64,000 nt of DNA, taken from assembly GCA_022478985.1 (NCBI GenBank), contig JAKSZP010007910.1, positions 1 to 64,000 on the forward strand, given 5' to 3'. Numbering within the stretch: the first letter of the stretch is position 1; each line of letters starts with the position of its first letter. Positions 11,401 to 22,902 of this stretch are shown one piece after another. The position numbers and the translations under genes were made by a program. Below the pieces are notes generated by a model. That model had not been told where the DNA came from. It saw only the letters and a program-made list of their open reading frames with translations, and did no database searches. This DNA comes from Massospora cicadina (Eukaryota > Entomophthoromycota > Entomophthoromycetes > Entomophthorales > Entomophthoraceae).

Positions 11401-12960
11401 GCTCATTGCCCATGGACTCAGATGAAGCGGACCTGGTCACCGTAATTACCACCACTCAAATCTTATCCATTGTACCTCCTGTGGTCTTGTCAGTAGACTT
11501 AACTCCTGATTCTCCTCTTATTTCACAGGTTTTAGAAGCTCAAATATCCTGTACCAAAGGGGTGGAGCTATTAGCCAAGTGTCCCTTGCAACTCACAAAT
11601 ATTCCCTATATTCTTTGGTGAAGGGTCTTATTTATTTTTGGTCACAGGTTTGGGTCCCTCCTCTCTTTAGAGCCAAGGTGGTTTGGGCCCATCACAACCC
11701 TCCCACAATTGGTCATCCAGGCAACAATAAATGTACCAACTTGATTAAGTGAACTTATAATTGGGCAGGCTTATCAAAAAAGTACTGGCCTGGATCGCCG
11801 ATTGCATTACCTGTGCATGGGCCAAGTTGTATTGATCAGAAAGAAATGTTCTTCTTTAACATTTACAACAGTAGGAGGGTCCATGGATTTTATTATCAAA
11901 ATCCCTTGTTCTAACGGGTTTACTGCAGTGATGGTGGTGGTCAATTAGTCTACAAGAATTTCCCTATTTATTCCATGCTCTTCTGCGATTTTGTCATAAG
12001 AAACTTCTCATTTCTTCGTGCGCCATGTGTTTTCTATGTTTGGTCTCCCACGGGAGATCATCAGTGACCATGGTTCCCAGTTTACAACGCGGTTCTGGAA
12101 TGAGCTTTTATCCATTTTAAAAATTCCACCCTGCCATTCCCTAACATATCATCTCCAGTCTGATGGTCAAACCAAGCGGCTTAATCAAATCTTGGAACAG
12201 TACTTGAAAAGTTATGCTGCGGCCATGCAGGATACCTGGGCCAATGGCCTCCTCCTCGCTCAATTTGCCTATAAGAATGGAACTCATTCTTCTACAGGGT
12301 TTTCTCCCTATAAAGCAACTTTTGGGTATATCCCCTCATTTTCGGTCAGTCCTTGTCTGCGTCCAGATGTCCCAGATGCTGCAGATCATGCAGAGCACAT
12401 TTGGTCAACCCAGTCCTTGATGCAGGAGCATCTCACTAAGGCTATCATGACTACAAGCAGTTTGCGGATCAAAAAGGGCTTCCTGGCCATGATATATAGT
12501 GTAGGTTCATATGTCATGCTTGATACACGAAATTTGTAGATGCAGGTACCCTCCCAGAAGTTTGCAAGCAAGTGTTCAGGTCCCCACTTGGTGGAGGAGG
12601 ATTTGAACAATGGTGGTTTCCAGTTGAAGTTGCCATCTCACTGGAAACAACATCCCGTCTTCCACATATCTCAGCTGTCTCTTATTCAAGGGGACTATCC
12701 CCGCAGATCCTGATCCAGTAGTAAGTGAGGATGTGGAGGAGGCTTAAGTGGAGAGAATTAAAGCATCCTGCAAATCTCATAGGTCAGTTCAATATTTATC
12801 GCTTATAAGGGTTATCCAGCCTATGAGAACGGTTGGGTCAAGGCCCACAACTGCGTGAACTGCATGGAACTGATCAAGGTGTTTCACGAGGCCCATCATG
12901 ATTCTCCCCATCCCCCACAAAAAAGTTGCAACTTAAATGGCTATCAAATTGCCCAAGACT
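11400..12960 (+). pseudogene. Gypsy-1 integrase and chromodomain-like tail
   Basis: The first catalytic Asp lies in VGGSMDFIIKIP near 11875. The open frame 12018-12539 (173 codons) carries the second, IISDHGSQF, and then SDGQTKRLNQ, where family members normally have Glu; here it is Lys. So the DDE triad is broken even in the best-preserved frame. Further on come HPVFHISQL and, at about 12790-12880, YKGYPAYENGWVKAHN, which resembles the aromatic cage and tail of a chromodomain. A chromodomain would place it among chromoviruses. Confidence 0.8.
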
Positions 12961-13028
12961 CACAAGAATGTAGCTCTCATGCAGTTTCCTGGGGTTTTTT
13001 TCTCTCCTTTGGAAAAATGAAAGTGTAA

Positions 13029-14513
13029 TGTAAGTCCAGGGGAACGCCCCTTAGCATGGAATGGCCGATTTTACCATTTTCAAATAAGAAGGGTCTGAAG
13101 AGGGCGGCTGTAACCCTTGCCACCCAGGGCGACCTCACCCAAGTGGTAGACAAGCGCTTAGTAACAACACTCCCCCTGAAGATTCCTTGACCAGTTCCCA
13201 TGCTTGCCTCCACCAAACTTTCCACCAAATTGAGGAAATCTGTGCTAAAATCATTGGTATATATTTTCTCATGAATAGGAGGGACTTTACAAAATTGATG
13301 GCGCCAAATCCCTAGAATCAAAACAAATATGTCTGAAACAATGGGAATATAGCCCGATGGGCAAAGAACTAATAGTTGAAAAGGTACAACTATCATATTC
13401 TCAACTGGAATCTCCAATGGCATTGAGCTATTGAGCAGTATGATTGCTGACGCCAAATGCCCCTCAAAAATTATTTGGGACAATCCCTGATGAGCAAGTT
13501 TATCATCGGGGACTGTCACAGATAATTTGAATATCCAATCCAAGATTCATAATTGGTGCCCAATGTAACCCATTTGCCTAAAGAACGCCCCAGCAACTGG
13601 GCACGGGTGAGTTGGCCATCCTGAACCCGTTTCTGACCCATTGGGACCACCCCTATGAGGGATGGCCCTGGGGGATTCCCAATGCTCATTGGGCCAGATG
13701 CCATCACGCTAACTGATGTAAATGTAGTGGAGCCTAGGGTCAGGTGTTCATGGATGAACTGATAGCGACTTAGCCTGCCGCTTAATCATTTGATGTCATT
13801 CAGATTAATATCATTTTCCCCCACCCCCAATTATTCGCCAGGTTAGGTCAAATTTGAGGGCCCCAATCCCTTCTTTGACAAGCTGACCTTAATCAAACAC
13901 TATTTATTCAGTTGTGTAGCACTGAGAAAATTGTTGGTCAATTCTTTAATTTACTTCTAATAAATTTTCTGCTAGAACCCAGTTTTTTATTTTACTTCAA
14001 TTCTTCTTGCTGAAGTCCTGATGGCACTAACTTGGTGGCCTGTTGGCCCCTACACTGAATGGTATATATCAATTTTATTGATTACAATCGCTCCCACCAT
14101 AGTCAAAAGGATACATAAAGCAAGAAATTTCTGGGATATTTTAATCCTGCTAATAAAATTATCCACTATCCAGATATCAGAATCCTGAGCCTCACATATC
14201 TCACCTTCAAGCAAGGATCCGCCATCTTATCTCTGCTTTGGTGATGAACTATTCTACTGAAGATCCCAATGTAGTTAATCCATCAGTGCAACCCCCTGCA
14301 GCAAGGGCCGCAGGGTCCGGGGTTGTTTCACTTTGATTCATTACCATATTTCTTTTAATGCTCATCTTGCATCAACGAGTCATTTTGCCCAATTTCCTGC
14401 ACCATACAACGTCATTCAAGCAGCAATGCCAATGGTATTCTGGATTGCTTTTTGGGTGCTTATGCATCCCAACTGTCGGGCTGGTCTAAACTTCTTATGA
14501 TGCCTTCCTGGTA
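13029..14513 (+). repeat. Gypsy-1 3' LTR
   Basis: It starts TGTAAGTCC after a purine-rich GGAAAAATGAAAGTG and matches the 5' LTR through CTTCCTG. The last bases are GGTA where the 5' copy has GACA. Differences from the 5' LTR are scattered substitutions plus a few indels, indicating an old insertion. A 188-codon antisense frame (12977-13543) crosses its left edge but is broken in the other LTR. Confidence 0.85.
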
Positions 14514-15008
14514 CTTTCTCATAAGTTTTTCCTTTAGATATCTCTGAAAAATCAACAACTTATAATGCTTCCAAATTATTTCCATTTATCACCTTTAGTC
14601 ATAGACTTGGAAGTTATAATGGTATATTGTAGATCAACTCACTGGGACTATAGTTTAAAGCAGGGAGTTTAGTTAATTTTATCTCAGCCTGAAATTATTC
14701 TTGGCTTACTGGAAAGTGGCTGGGACAATGAAGAGCATTTTTCATCTGAGTCATTTTTATAGACCTTTGTTGGAATTTAACGCGCACTTTTTTCTTAGAG
14801 TTTGGGTGCTTGCTCAATCTTAAAATAACCACTGGTGAGATCTATAGCTGAAAAAAACTGGCCCAAGAAAAGTAGTCATAAGAAACATTAATCCATGATA
14901 AAGGGCAACATCCTTATTAGTCACTAATCTAAGCTTATAGAAGTTCATACCAACTTAATGACTCCCATCCTTTTTTATAGCAATAGGGGAGATGCCCAAG
15001 GTTTTAGG
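14514..15008 (-). pseudogene. Gypsy-3 RT, proximal part
   Basis: On the minus strand at about 14812-14868 the sequence reads FFSAIDLTSGYFKIEQAPK, a clear match to the RT block with the first catalytic Asp. Upstream near 14960, SPLLL and a KKDG-like remnant fit the preceding RT block. It sits between Gypsy-1 on one side and LINE A1 on the other, both later insertions. Confidence 0.75.
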
Positions 15009-15025
15009 AGGGTACTAACATTCTT
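15009..15025. repeat. Target-site duplication of LINE A1 (left copy)
   Basis: AGGGTACTAACATTCTT at 15009-15025 is repeated exactly at 20304-20320, on the far side of the LINE. A 17-bp perfect duplication fixes both ends of the element. Confidence 0.95.
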
Positions 15026-15089
15026 TAAATTAAAATTTATATTTATTGCAGAAAAGCCCGACCATGGGATGGACACTTCCAAATATGAC

Positions 15090-18000
15090 TCAGAAGAGAC
15101 AAAACTCAGTACCAGGTGAGGCACCCAGAGAAGCGATGCTATCTCTTGTTGCCAGCGGGAACGCCACTTATGGGGAGGGGGAGGGAACGGGTGAAGGGGC
15201 CGTAGCCATTATTGAGCACGTGTGGAGGAAGGGGTCTGATTTGATGAACCAGACTGGGAACCAGGAGGAGACCAGCTGTCAGCGACGCGGTGGGAGGTAT
15301 CCAAACATCCATGCTTGAAAGTGGTCCACCAAATGAGACCAAAATCTGTGGACAGCTTCTGGGAGGGTGGGGATGGAGCCAGCGATGGCATCCAAGACAA
15401 TCGTGTGGATAGTCCACATGGCGATTGCAACCACCAGAGCATGGAGGGAGGGTGGGAGGGGGAGGCCATTGATGAAGCAAACATATCTCTTGACAGACTG
15501 AAGGGATGTGTTTGATCCTGGCCTAGCAGACGTTGGACTTCGCGCCATATTACTTTAGAGGTGGGGCACTTCTCCAGGCGGTGAAACAGCGTTCCATACT
15601 GGCCACACACGACACAGGATGAGTGTAAAGCATTAGAGCGCTCAGCTATACGATACACCCGCCTCAGGCAGCGCCACACATGGGAGCGGACTTGAGGCTG
15701 CAACAGAGGATGGTGTGCGTATATCCAGATAGTCTTTTGGGTCTCAGTGGAATAAGGGATGTCCATCATGTCCAGGTAGTCCACACTGGATAGGACTTGG
15801 GGTCGAATGGGGATCACGCCATCATGGATGGGTAGCCCCTGTACCTCTTGTGTGAACTGAGGAGAGGGGCGGCCTCTTCGGGTTGTATGTCCACAAATAT
15901 GAATTCTCCACTCTGCGCTTCGCATGGAGAGTAGGATTCATTTTTAGTGGGTTTTCGTCCCGTGAGGACCTGTGGCTGATGTGTGTGATGCGAGGTATTT
16001 CATCAGGGAGTGGGGGTTTGATGGATTGTTGAGGCCCAAGGCTCAGGAGAAGTTGGAGTGGGCCGCGCGGGACCAGTGTTGGGATGGGAGTGTAGGAGCG
16101 GTGACGGCCGCGATCCAGGTGCCCAGGATCTTGGCAGCATGGGCTTTGAAGTCAAGCAGGCCCATGCCACCTTGATGATGAGGGCCAAACATGACCTCTA
16201 GCCATACTGGTGGAGGGCGGCCTGACCAAAGCCATCTTTGTAGCAAAGCATACAGGGATTTGAAGAAGCTTGGGGAGAAGGGGATGGCGTGGGCTCCGAA
16301 CCAGACTTTGGATAGGAGCATAGAGTTGGCAAGAACAACCCTGCCAGTGAGGGTAGTAGGGTGGGCTCTGAGAGAGGCGATTCGCTTCGTCACGTTGTCC
16401 AGTATATGGCACTCCATTACTGCTGATGCGTATCTGCCTGCCTCCATCCACACGCCCAGATGGCGTACTGGTCCTATGGTAGGACGTGGCACAAAGGGGA
16501 GCACCAGTGGAGGTGTGTGTGTTGAGTTAGTAAGGCGTGGACGTGGGCGAGCAGATGGGCTGGGTTGGGAACTACTTGCTGGGGCCCAGCAGTTCTGAAA
16601 CTGACCAAGGAGGATGATTTCAGTTTTGGAGGCGTTCAGTGCCGCGTTGCTTACCCGGGAATATCCCTGGATGAGGGCTTCAAGCGCGCGTGCATCTTTG
16701 TTATTAGACACCCCCACCACGCAATCATCTGCAAATGCCAATATCTTGCCTGGGACTTGGCCTGGCACATGGACCCCAGTGAGTTGGGCATTCACATTTC
16801 GCAGAAGTGGGTCAAGGCTAAAGTTGTAAAAGAGTGGGCTCAGGGGGTCCCCTTGTCGCAAGCCCCTTTGAGGACGGACTACTTCCATTAGGAAACTTGG
16901 GCCGCGCACTGCCATTGTTGCAGATTCCGTGAGCAGCATCACCCAGTTAATGAAGCGGGGAGGTAGGCGGAATTGTTGGAAGCAGGCCCTAAGGTATTCC
17001 CAGTTTACTCTATCATAGGCCTTTTGTTGGTCCAAGAATACAAGTGCCCCAGAGGCTGTGGACTGACACACATTAGCCACAGAGTGCATGTTATCCCAAA
17101 TCGACCTTCTAGGGATGAAACCAAATTGTTCTGGGGAGATGGTGGCAGATGCTACAGTCCCTAAACGGTTAGCCATGATTTTTGTTAGAATTTTGGTGTC
17201 TGTGTTTGTTAGAGAAATGGGGCGCCAGTTGGCTAAGTCAAGCCTATCCCCTTTCTTGAAGAGTGTGACAGTAAAGGCCTCATGCCCTCCTGGTAGGAGG
17301 CGCATTTCCAACAGGCTTTGATTGAGTGAGGCTAGCAGCAATGGGGATATATATTTAAAATATTTTTTGTAGAACTCATATGGAATGCCATCTGGGCCTG
17401 GGCATTTTTGGTTTGGTGCACCGCAAATGGCTGTCCATAATTCATTCAGAGTAATTAAATTCATTATTTCTGGGTATCAGAAAATGGTGCAGATATGAGC
17501 TCAAACGAATAATTCCACTATTTCAGCCAGCTGAATTGGTTCAGCTCTGTATATCTTAGAGTAATATCTTTGCAATTTGATTGCTACTTTGGCCGGTGTG
17601 TCTGCAATGGAATTATCGGATCTTAGCACCTGTGTGCAGGCCACGCTCTGACATGGTGCAAAATTTTTTTAAAGAAGTATGTGGTGCACTTGTCGCCTTT
17701 AGTGATGCGTGTGGCCCTGTATTGTACACAAACCTGATGTTTGTGTTGCCTTTCTAGTGCGTTGAGGTGGGCGGCTGCCTCCGCCCACTTCTGGCCCCAT
17801 GCAGGGCTATATCCTGTGGCTGGAATGTTGGACTCCAAGTGGGCCAATTCTGCCAGTGCGCACAAGATAACTGCTGATGTGGCTCGTGAGCATCTGGAGG
17901 AGAGATGGCGATAGTGGCGGATGGCTTCTTTTTTAAAAGTTGACCATGTGGAAATGGAGTCCGCGCAAAACGGTGCAACAAACAATTTTGCCAAAGTTGC

Positions 18001-18793
18001 CTCTTCCACCCACGTGGAAAATCCTGGTGATGCGAGCTCAGGGGGGCGGATTTTGCACCAATGTGGGGCCTTTGCAACTGTGACGGGTAAGTGGTATGTT
18101 ATCAAGACCAGTCAGTGGTCAGAGAATTCCATTTTCGTTGTTTTGAAGTGGGAGATGTGGGGTTGGAATTTCACCGGCATTAGAATAAGGTCAATGCGGG
18201 TCATGGACCTTAATTGGCCGTTGTGGATGTGGGGATGCATCATGTTTTTGAGCAGTGGGGCATATCGTGGCAGCGCATCCATTAACCCAAGGGTGGCTTT
18301 TAGAACGCGTAGTTCTATGTGACCCTGTGGGGCGTGGGGTGAGGGCGGCCACTGGTCCGTTGGTGAGGTTAGCCAACAGTTCATGTCACCAACTAGGAAA
18401 GAATTGGGGGGTAGCGGGAGGGATTTGACCAATGAGAAAAATTCCTGACGCTCGTGTGCACCGTTTGGGGTGTAAATGTTGACAATTGTGTGCGCAACGT
18501 TGGCCCACGAGAAGGTGACAACAAGCACTTGGCCATTTAGGAATGTTTCTGAGGATATGAATTTAAAAATTGTTTTTCTGAATTAGCACCCCACAGTACT
18601 TCAACCAAAAGGATAGGGATGGTAGGAGCATTGTTTTCCAAGCTTCCTCGGAACCTTGTGGACAGTGGGACTCCTGGATGGCCAGGATATCCACGGGTAA
18701 ATTGTTTTGTAAAAAACTCAGTTTCCTAGCTCAGGATGGGGAGGCCTTGAGTCCAGCAATATTCAACATCCCTATGGTGAAGGTTTCCCCCAT
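15090..18793 (-). pseudogene. LINE A1 ORF2 (endonuclease-RT polyprotein)
   Basis: ATG at 18793 begins the MGET... start seen in A2. The AP-endonuclease part contains GDMNCW (near 18370), RIDLIL (near 18195) and FSDH. A TGA directly after SDH (18112-18114), where A2 and A4 have CGA, is private to this copy. A 1-nt loss near 17650 shifts frame. The RT segment is intact (16043-17464). A TGA at 16043-16045 shared by all copies ends it. The frame then continues open through the Cys/His knuckle to 15209, and the WTIH block near 15400 lies in the -1 frame. Confidence 0.88.
16043..17464 (-). CDS. Open RT segment of LINE A1 ORF2 (473 codons)
   Basis: This is the longest open frame in the window. RT blocks in order: CPGPDGIPYEF (residues 21-31), ANWRPISLTNTDTKIL (78-93), EQFGFIPRRS (112-121), LVFLDQQKAYDRVNW (141-155) with the first catalytic Asp at 145, GLRQGDPLSPLF (201-212) and AFADDCVVGV (243-252) with the Asp pair at 246-247. 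GPVRHLGVWM follows. All catalytic Asp residues are present. The apparent Met start is internal: the real ORF2 start is at 18793. It ends at the UGA shared by every LINE-A copy. The L1-like assignment rests on motif style. Confidence 0.85.
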   Translation of the reverse strand: MNLITLNELWTAICGAPNQKCPGPDGIPYEFYKKYFKYISPLLLASLNQSLLEMRLLPGGHEAFTVTLFKKGDRLDLANWRPISLTNTDTKILTKIMANRLGTVASATISPEQFGFIPRRSIWDNMHSVANVCQSTASGALVFLDQQKAYDRVNWEYLRACFQQFRLPPRFINWVMLLTESATMAVRGPSFLMEVVRPQRGLRQGDPLSPLFYNFSLDPLLRNVNAQLTGVHVPGQVPGKILAFADDCVVGVSNNKDARALEALIQGYSRVSNAALNASKTEIILLGQFQNCWAPASSSQPSPSARPRPRLTNSTHTPPLVLPFVPRPTIGPVRHLGVWMEAGRYASAVMECHILDNVTKRIASLRAHPTTLTGRVVLANSMLLSKVWFGAHAIPFSPSFFKSLYALLQRWLWSGRPPPVWLEVMFGPHHQGGMGLLDFKAHAAKILGTWIAAVTAPTLPSQHWSRAAHSNFS

Positions 18794-20209
18794 TGCACCT
18801 TAGGTGCGAGGGGTGGGCACCTGGGCCCTTAGCCTCCTCTAGATCCCTGTGGGCCTTCACAGCAGCGTGGGTGTTAGCAGCAACGCTATTGGGGTTTTTG
18901 TTAATTTTTACAGAAAGAGCCACATTGGCTTTGGCCTTCGCTTTTTAATCCCCTGACATCGGACGAATTTTTTGTGGTGCAGATATGTTTGGTGCATCGT
19001 CATGCGGGGCAAAAAAATTTTTTTGTTGAAATAGGTCCCAAGTTGGTTTTGACCGGAGAATTGGTGCAGCAATTGGGCGAGATCAAATCTCCCATCGGAT
19101 CCTCAGATTGAGTGGCCCGCTCAGCATAGGCCTCCCAACCTGATTGGGTGATGGATTCCTGAGTTGCTTCCACTGCGAAGGTCTCCATGTCCTCCTGGCG
19201 TTGTGAGTGTGGTATGGTGGTGGCTCCTTGGCCGCTTCCTTGGCTGCGGCCCTATGGGCCTGTTTGGCCTTCTTCCGCTCCTGTAGGGAGATGGGCTTTA
19301 CCAATAGGTAGCAGCCTTGTGCTCCCCATGGGAAAGCCTCCTTGGTGCTTGCAGTTGGTTCATAGTGCGCCTCTCCGCTGGCCATGGCCACTGAGGGGTG
19401 CTCTTGAAATGTGACACCCTCCTTGATGGGGCATGCGTGCGCCTTATGGCTGAACGCATCACAGTGGGTGCAAATGGGGGGCGCGCTGTCCACGGTCACC
19501 TGGAATGTGTGGGTGGTATGCCCTGTGATGTCAATAAAGGTGGAGTGCGGGATCTGGGTTAGGTCCTTCGCAATCTCCTCAGTTGGGCTCAGAACTGCGA
19601 TGGCTTTGCCGGTGCACAGGTGTGGCATCAGCGTGAAACGTTGCATTTTAAAAGATTGTATTTCGCCATATATGGCGAGACCATCTTTCAGGTGTTGCTC
19701 CAAAATATCACATTTTACCGTAGTAGGCAAAAAGTCAAACGTGAGGAAAATTTTGTTTGATTTTGTCCATCTGGTGCATTTGATTTCGATGACCCATTGC
19801 CCTTTGGGGAGGTTGACCACTATGCGCACCGCTGCAGCCTCATCTGCTGCTATTTTGCTTTTGAAACCTAGGTCCAGCCAACCACACGACATGGAGTGAG
19901 GTGCAACATACACCGCAGTCGGGAAAATTTTGTGTACATCTTCACAAAAATTTTCCATATGGCCGTTTTTTGGATGTCCAGATACACACAGACTCCAAAT
20001 TCCACCGACAAAAGTGGCTGGGAGTGTGGCGTTTTGATGTACTGGTTGCATCATGCTTGCCACGCGAGTATCTCCGGGGAAATTGTGACCGCCAGTTTTT
20101 TTAGATTTTTTTCTATTCTGCCGGATTCTCTGGGGCGTTTTTGAACGTTAGAGGCCGCGGGCCTTCCACCTGCTCCTCTTGCCTTGCTTGCCCAACTGCT
20201 CCCAGACAT
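18772..20209 (-). pseudogene. LINE A1 ORF1 (nucleic-acid-binding protein)
   Basis: The start MSGSSWASK at 20209 is shared with the other copies. The longest intact piece is 20063-19083 (326 codons). About residues 105-165 of that piece (IFLTFDFLP ... TGKAIAVLSP) look like an RRM-type fold. Residues 198-211 form a CCHC knuckle, CTHCDAFSHKAHAC. A Lys/Ala-rich tail follows. In LINEs ORF1p coats the RNA. Frameshifts near 20070 and 19080 break it. The reading frame would end with a TAG at 18772-18774, overlapping the ORF2 start. Confidence 0.85.
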
Positions 20210-20320
20210 GGGCGCAGACTAATCTCCTCTATGAGATTATCAAACTAGATTTAGTCTTGAATTGAATAGGTTGCAAAAGTGTTTACAACAAGAAAGAAAA
20301 GTCAGGGTACTAACATTCTT

Positions 20321-22534
20321 GAACCCAATAATTAGCTAAGTTCATTAGTCTTTAAGCCTTTTCTACATTATTCATATGTTAGGGACTAGATTGGATATGG
20401 AAAGCATCTCACATTTCTTCATTGTACACAAAAAAAATCTTTTTACATAATTTGTGGAGTTCAAGAACAGATAGGCGTATTAATTAAATTAAATTGTAAA
20501 CTTTTTTCCCTGGTTCACTAGTTATTCCTTCCCAACTGAAATTTCAACTAGGGCCACCAAAGATACGTCTCTAAAAAACCGTGAAGGCTTCCAAAAGCTC
20601 AGACAATATCAATCTTGACAATAGATATTAGCTGTACTTAAGCTATTGGTGCTAGGTCCACCATATGAGGATTGCTAGTAAAGTGGCTAACAGCACAGAG
20701 ATGAGCCCAACATATGCATGATAAAAACTTGAAGGAGAGTTAGGAATTCTTTTTTGAGGAGTCTACTTCTTTAATATTAATATTCTTCCAGGTGATATTC
20801 ATGTGGACATAGTGTTGATTTGAACTTGCTTTTAGGCGTATCAACTTTGATTCTGGGGAGTATAAAGCATCCTCAATATCGCATCAAATACAAATAGTGA
20901 CATCCAAATCCAAGGGTCTCAAATATGGTATCCTATCAGATCAATCTTGTCATCCATTTAAAATGCATATCTTGTATTGACGACCTCTTTTATTGTCCTT
21001 AGAGGTATCAAAAACTAATGGAACATGGTTTCCTAACAAGTATAAAAATTCCTTGGTGTAGTGAATACAGCATTGTAATCATTTTGGAATCAGGTCCCCA
21101 ATAGTAGCCCATAGCTAGGACTGTCAAGTGCTACAGAATAGGTAACTAATGGTAGTTTACAAAAGCATATATGAAGTAAAGGGTTGCTTTAAAGCTACTG
21201 TAAACTGGGGACCTGCGGTTCCATGCTCCATATAATGGAGAAATTTAGGGGCGATCCTGATTCTCTTCATAAGTATTGACAAGATATTGCTCCATAGTGA
21301 TCTGCTAATTAGTAATTGAAATCACAGAAATTTTGTGAACCTTGAAAAAAACCCTGGTTACCAAGCTCCCAGACTTTGTAGGCAGATTAAGGAACATGGG
21401 TGATTCATAAGAAGAAGAATAAGCAACGTCAAAATCTTTATTGTCAAATATAGATAATACACGCTCCTTGTTCTTCTTGTATTTGGCGCTTTCAGATATA
21501 ATAATTTAAGAAAAAGAACTATTTAAGGCATTCTAGAATTATCATCACTAAGAGCCTTTTTTCCTGCTGACAAATATTTTACATCTCTTAAACGCGTCAT
21601 CACCAACATTTGTCAATGGATTGACATCATCCCTGGCAATAGGTATGGATTGGTTAATCTTTATCCTTGGCTTTGATGGAACACATAAGGTAGAACTGGG
21701 GGTCTATACGTGGCAGGAGCTCAGTTCACCGAAGTTGATGCAATCACATTCAACTATATTTTAGATTCCCTGATGCAAGTAAAGATTATTGAGACCAACT
21801 ATGTGCAATTACAGTTCAGGATGAAATTTGAGGAAGAGAACACTGAAAAGGTGGAGTCATCTAAAGTAATATGATTATTGGTGATTAAAGGCTATGAGCA
21901 GGAATATAATTATCTATAAAAGTTGGTTGAACTTCCTCTTATTAAGGAGAATCTCCATAAAAACCCTGTCTATAGTTTGAAAGTGTTCTATCACTTCTGA
22001 ATTTTTAGATTAAGATGGTCTTGACATACTCTCAGGTTTGACATTACCACAGATGAGGGTCATAATTCCTTGATTCACCGCAGAGACAGGAATTGGTATG
22101 CTTCATTTTTATTCTTTTGTAGCTTCTTCCACTGCACTTTCTTAAGCATTTAGGAATAATCAATAAAATCTTTCACAGGAATAGACCTCTCCTTGAATCC
22201 AGGTTTAAGCTAGAGCTAGAAAGGGATAATAAATAATAGTTGGTGCTTCACTAGGGTTTGGATCAGAGGATGCTGTTTCCACGTATGCTCATGGGGCCCT
22301 TTGGTCAACTTGCCTTAGTACTCTCTCCATGTCATTTTGTAATTCATTACAGAACCAATTAAGGGTAGCCAATAAGACTTTTTTCTATATTTGCTCTCCA
22401 AGAGCCAGAATCCTGGCCTGCCAAATTTGGATCAGAATTTCACAGTTACTGAGTTGGTGTTTAAGGTTGATAAATGCTCTAGTTGATTGAGGCAGTCATT
22501 GGTGACTTTGATAAATGTAATTAAATTATCCGTT
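20321..22534 (-). pseudogene. Gypsy-3 internal region: gag remainder and protease debris
   Basis: On the minus strand, gag-like text (GFKERSIPVKDFIDYS near 22180) follows the collagen-like part. Near 20880, FVFDAILRMLYTPQ resembles the closing ILG block of a retropepsin. Most of the interval is broken by stops. A plus-strand frame near 21700-21870 (TEVDAITFNYILDSLMQVKIIETN) is open for about 58 codons with no recognised family. Part of this interval (about 21200-21290) resembles 50700-50800. Confidence 0.45.
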
Positions 22535-22880
22535 TCACCAGCTAATGATTTCAGGGTAATAGATGATTAATAAGACATCTAATATAATGGACACCGCATC
22601 CCTTGGTATTCCTTCCATCAATTTACGTAGAGCCTCAAATACCTTTAACATTTCTTTCCTATAAGGATCATCAGAATATTCAGCACTAGAGGTGGTTGAT
22701 CTAGGAGTCCCAGGGGGGCCCTCAAGGCCCTTGAGATCATTCTTATCCACTATAATATCCTGTCTTAATGGGCCCTTGGGTCCCTGAGGCCCCTCTGGAC
22801 TATGGATCCAATAAGACTACAAGGCCCATCTTGCCCTTCATGACCCACAGACTCCTGAGTTCCTATCTATGTAGATAATT
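22535..22880 (-). pseudogene. Gypsy-3 Gag start with collagen-like repeats
   Basis: Read on the minus strand just after the LTR, two frames carry Gly-X-Y triplets: GHEGQDGPC near 22835, then PEGPQGPKGPL near 22780 and KGLEGPPGTPR near 22720. A frameshift separates them. The last segment continues in the frame 22750-22535 into a helical stretch (KEMLKVFEALRKLMEGIP). Position immediately after the 5' LTR makes this the Gag N-terminus. A second relic with the same feature lies at 52850-53090. What the repeats do is unknown; a trimer-forming or low-complexity N-terminal arm is only a guess. Confidence 0.6.
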
Positions 22881-22902
22881 CCTGGAAATGTTATTGTAAT
22901 TC

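Larger units (their letters stand above)
7105..14513 (+). mobile_element. Gypsy-1, Ty3/Gypsy element with two LTRs
   Basis: Two direct repeats of about 1.49 kb, roughly 90% identical by eye, start with TGTAAGTCC and bound 4.4 kb with protease, RT, RNase H, integrase and a chromodomain-like tail in that order. The left flank CTTCC (7100-7104) and right flank CTTTC (14514-14518) are compatible with a 5-bp target duplication with one later change. Minus-strand Gypsy-3 pol fragments lie on both sides, so Gypsy-1 inserted into Gypsy-3. All reading frames are broken, so it is immobile by itself. Confidence 0.85.
15026..20303 (-). mobile_element. LINE A1, full-length L1-like element
   Basis: The element is 5,278 bp, with its 5' end at 20303 (ACTTTTCTTTC-type start) and its 3' end at 15026 (TATAAATTTTAATTTAAA-type tail). 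It has a short 5' UTR, ORF1, ORF2 and about 60 bp of 3' UTR. The flanking 17-bp duplication shows insertion by target-primed reverse transcription into Gypsy-3. It differs from A2-A4 at several subfamily-level sites, notably CAA instead of TGA at 17408-17410. It has the longest open RT frame of the four. Confidence 0.93.

Noticed and set aside
12977..13543. 188-codon antisense frame across the Gypsy-1 3' LTR
   Set aside because: The corresponding region of the 5' LTR is broken after 66 codons (7594-7394), and the product has no family signature; it looks like a chance frame.
15209..15925. 238-codon frame running to the end of LINE A1 as the true ORF2 C-terminus
   Set aside because: Its last third does not match LINE-B, whereas the overlapping -1 frame does (MWTIH block), so only its first two thirds are taken as coding.
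16191..16598. Frames of 60-138 codons opposite the LINE ORFs, repeated in each copy (for example here and at 26497, 40831 and 17921)
   Set aside because: They are antisense shadows of RT and endonuclease coding sequence; their recurrence only reflects the repeated LINE.
22535..22880. Host collagen gene fragment
   Set aside because: It lies directly after a Gypsy LTR, continues into Gag-like helices, and recurs in a second Gypsy relic.
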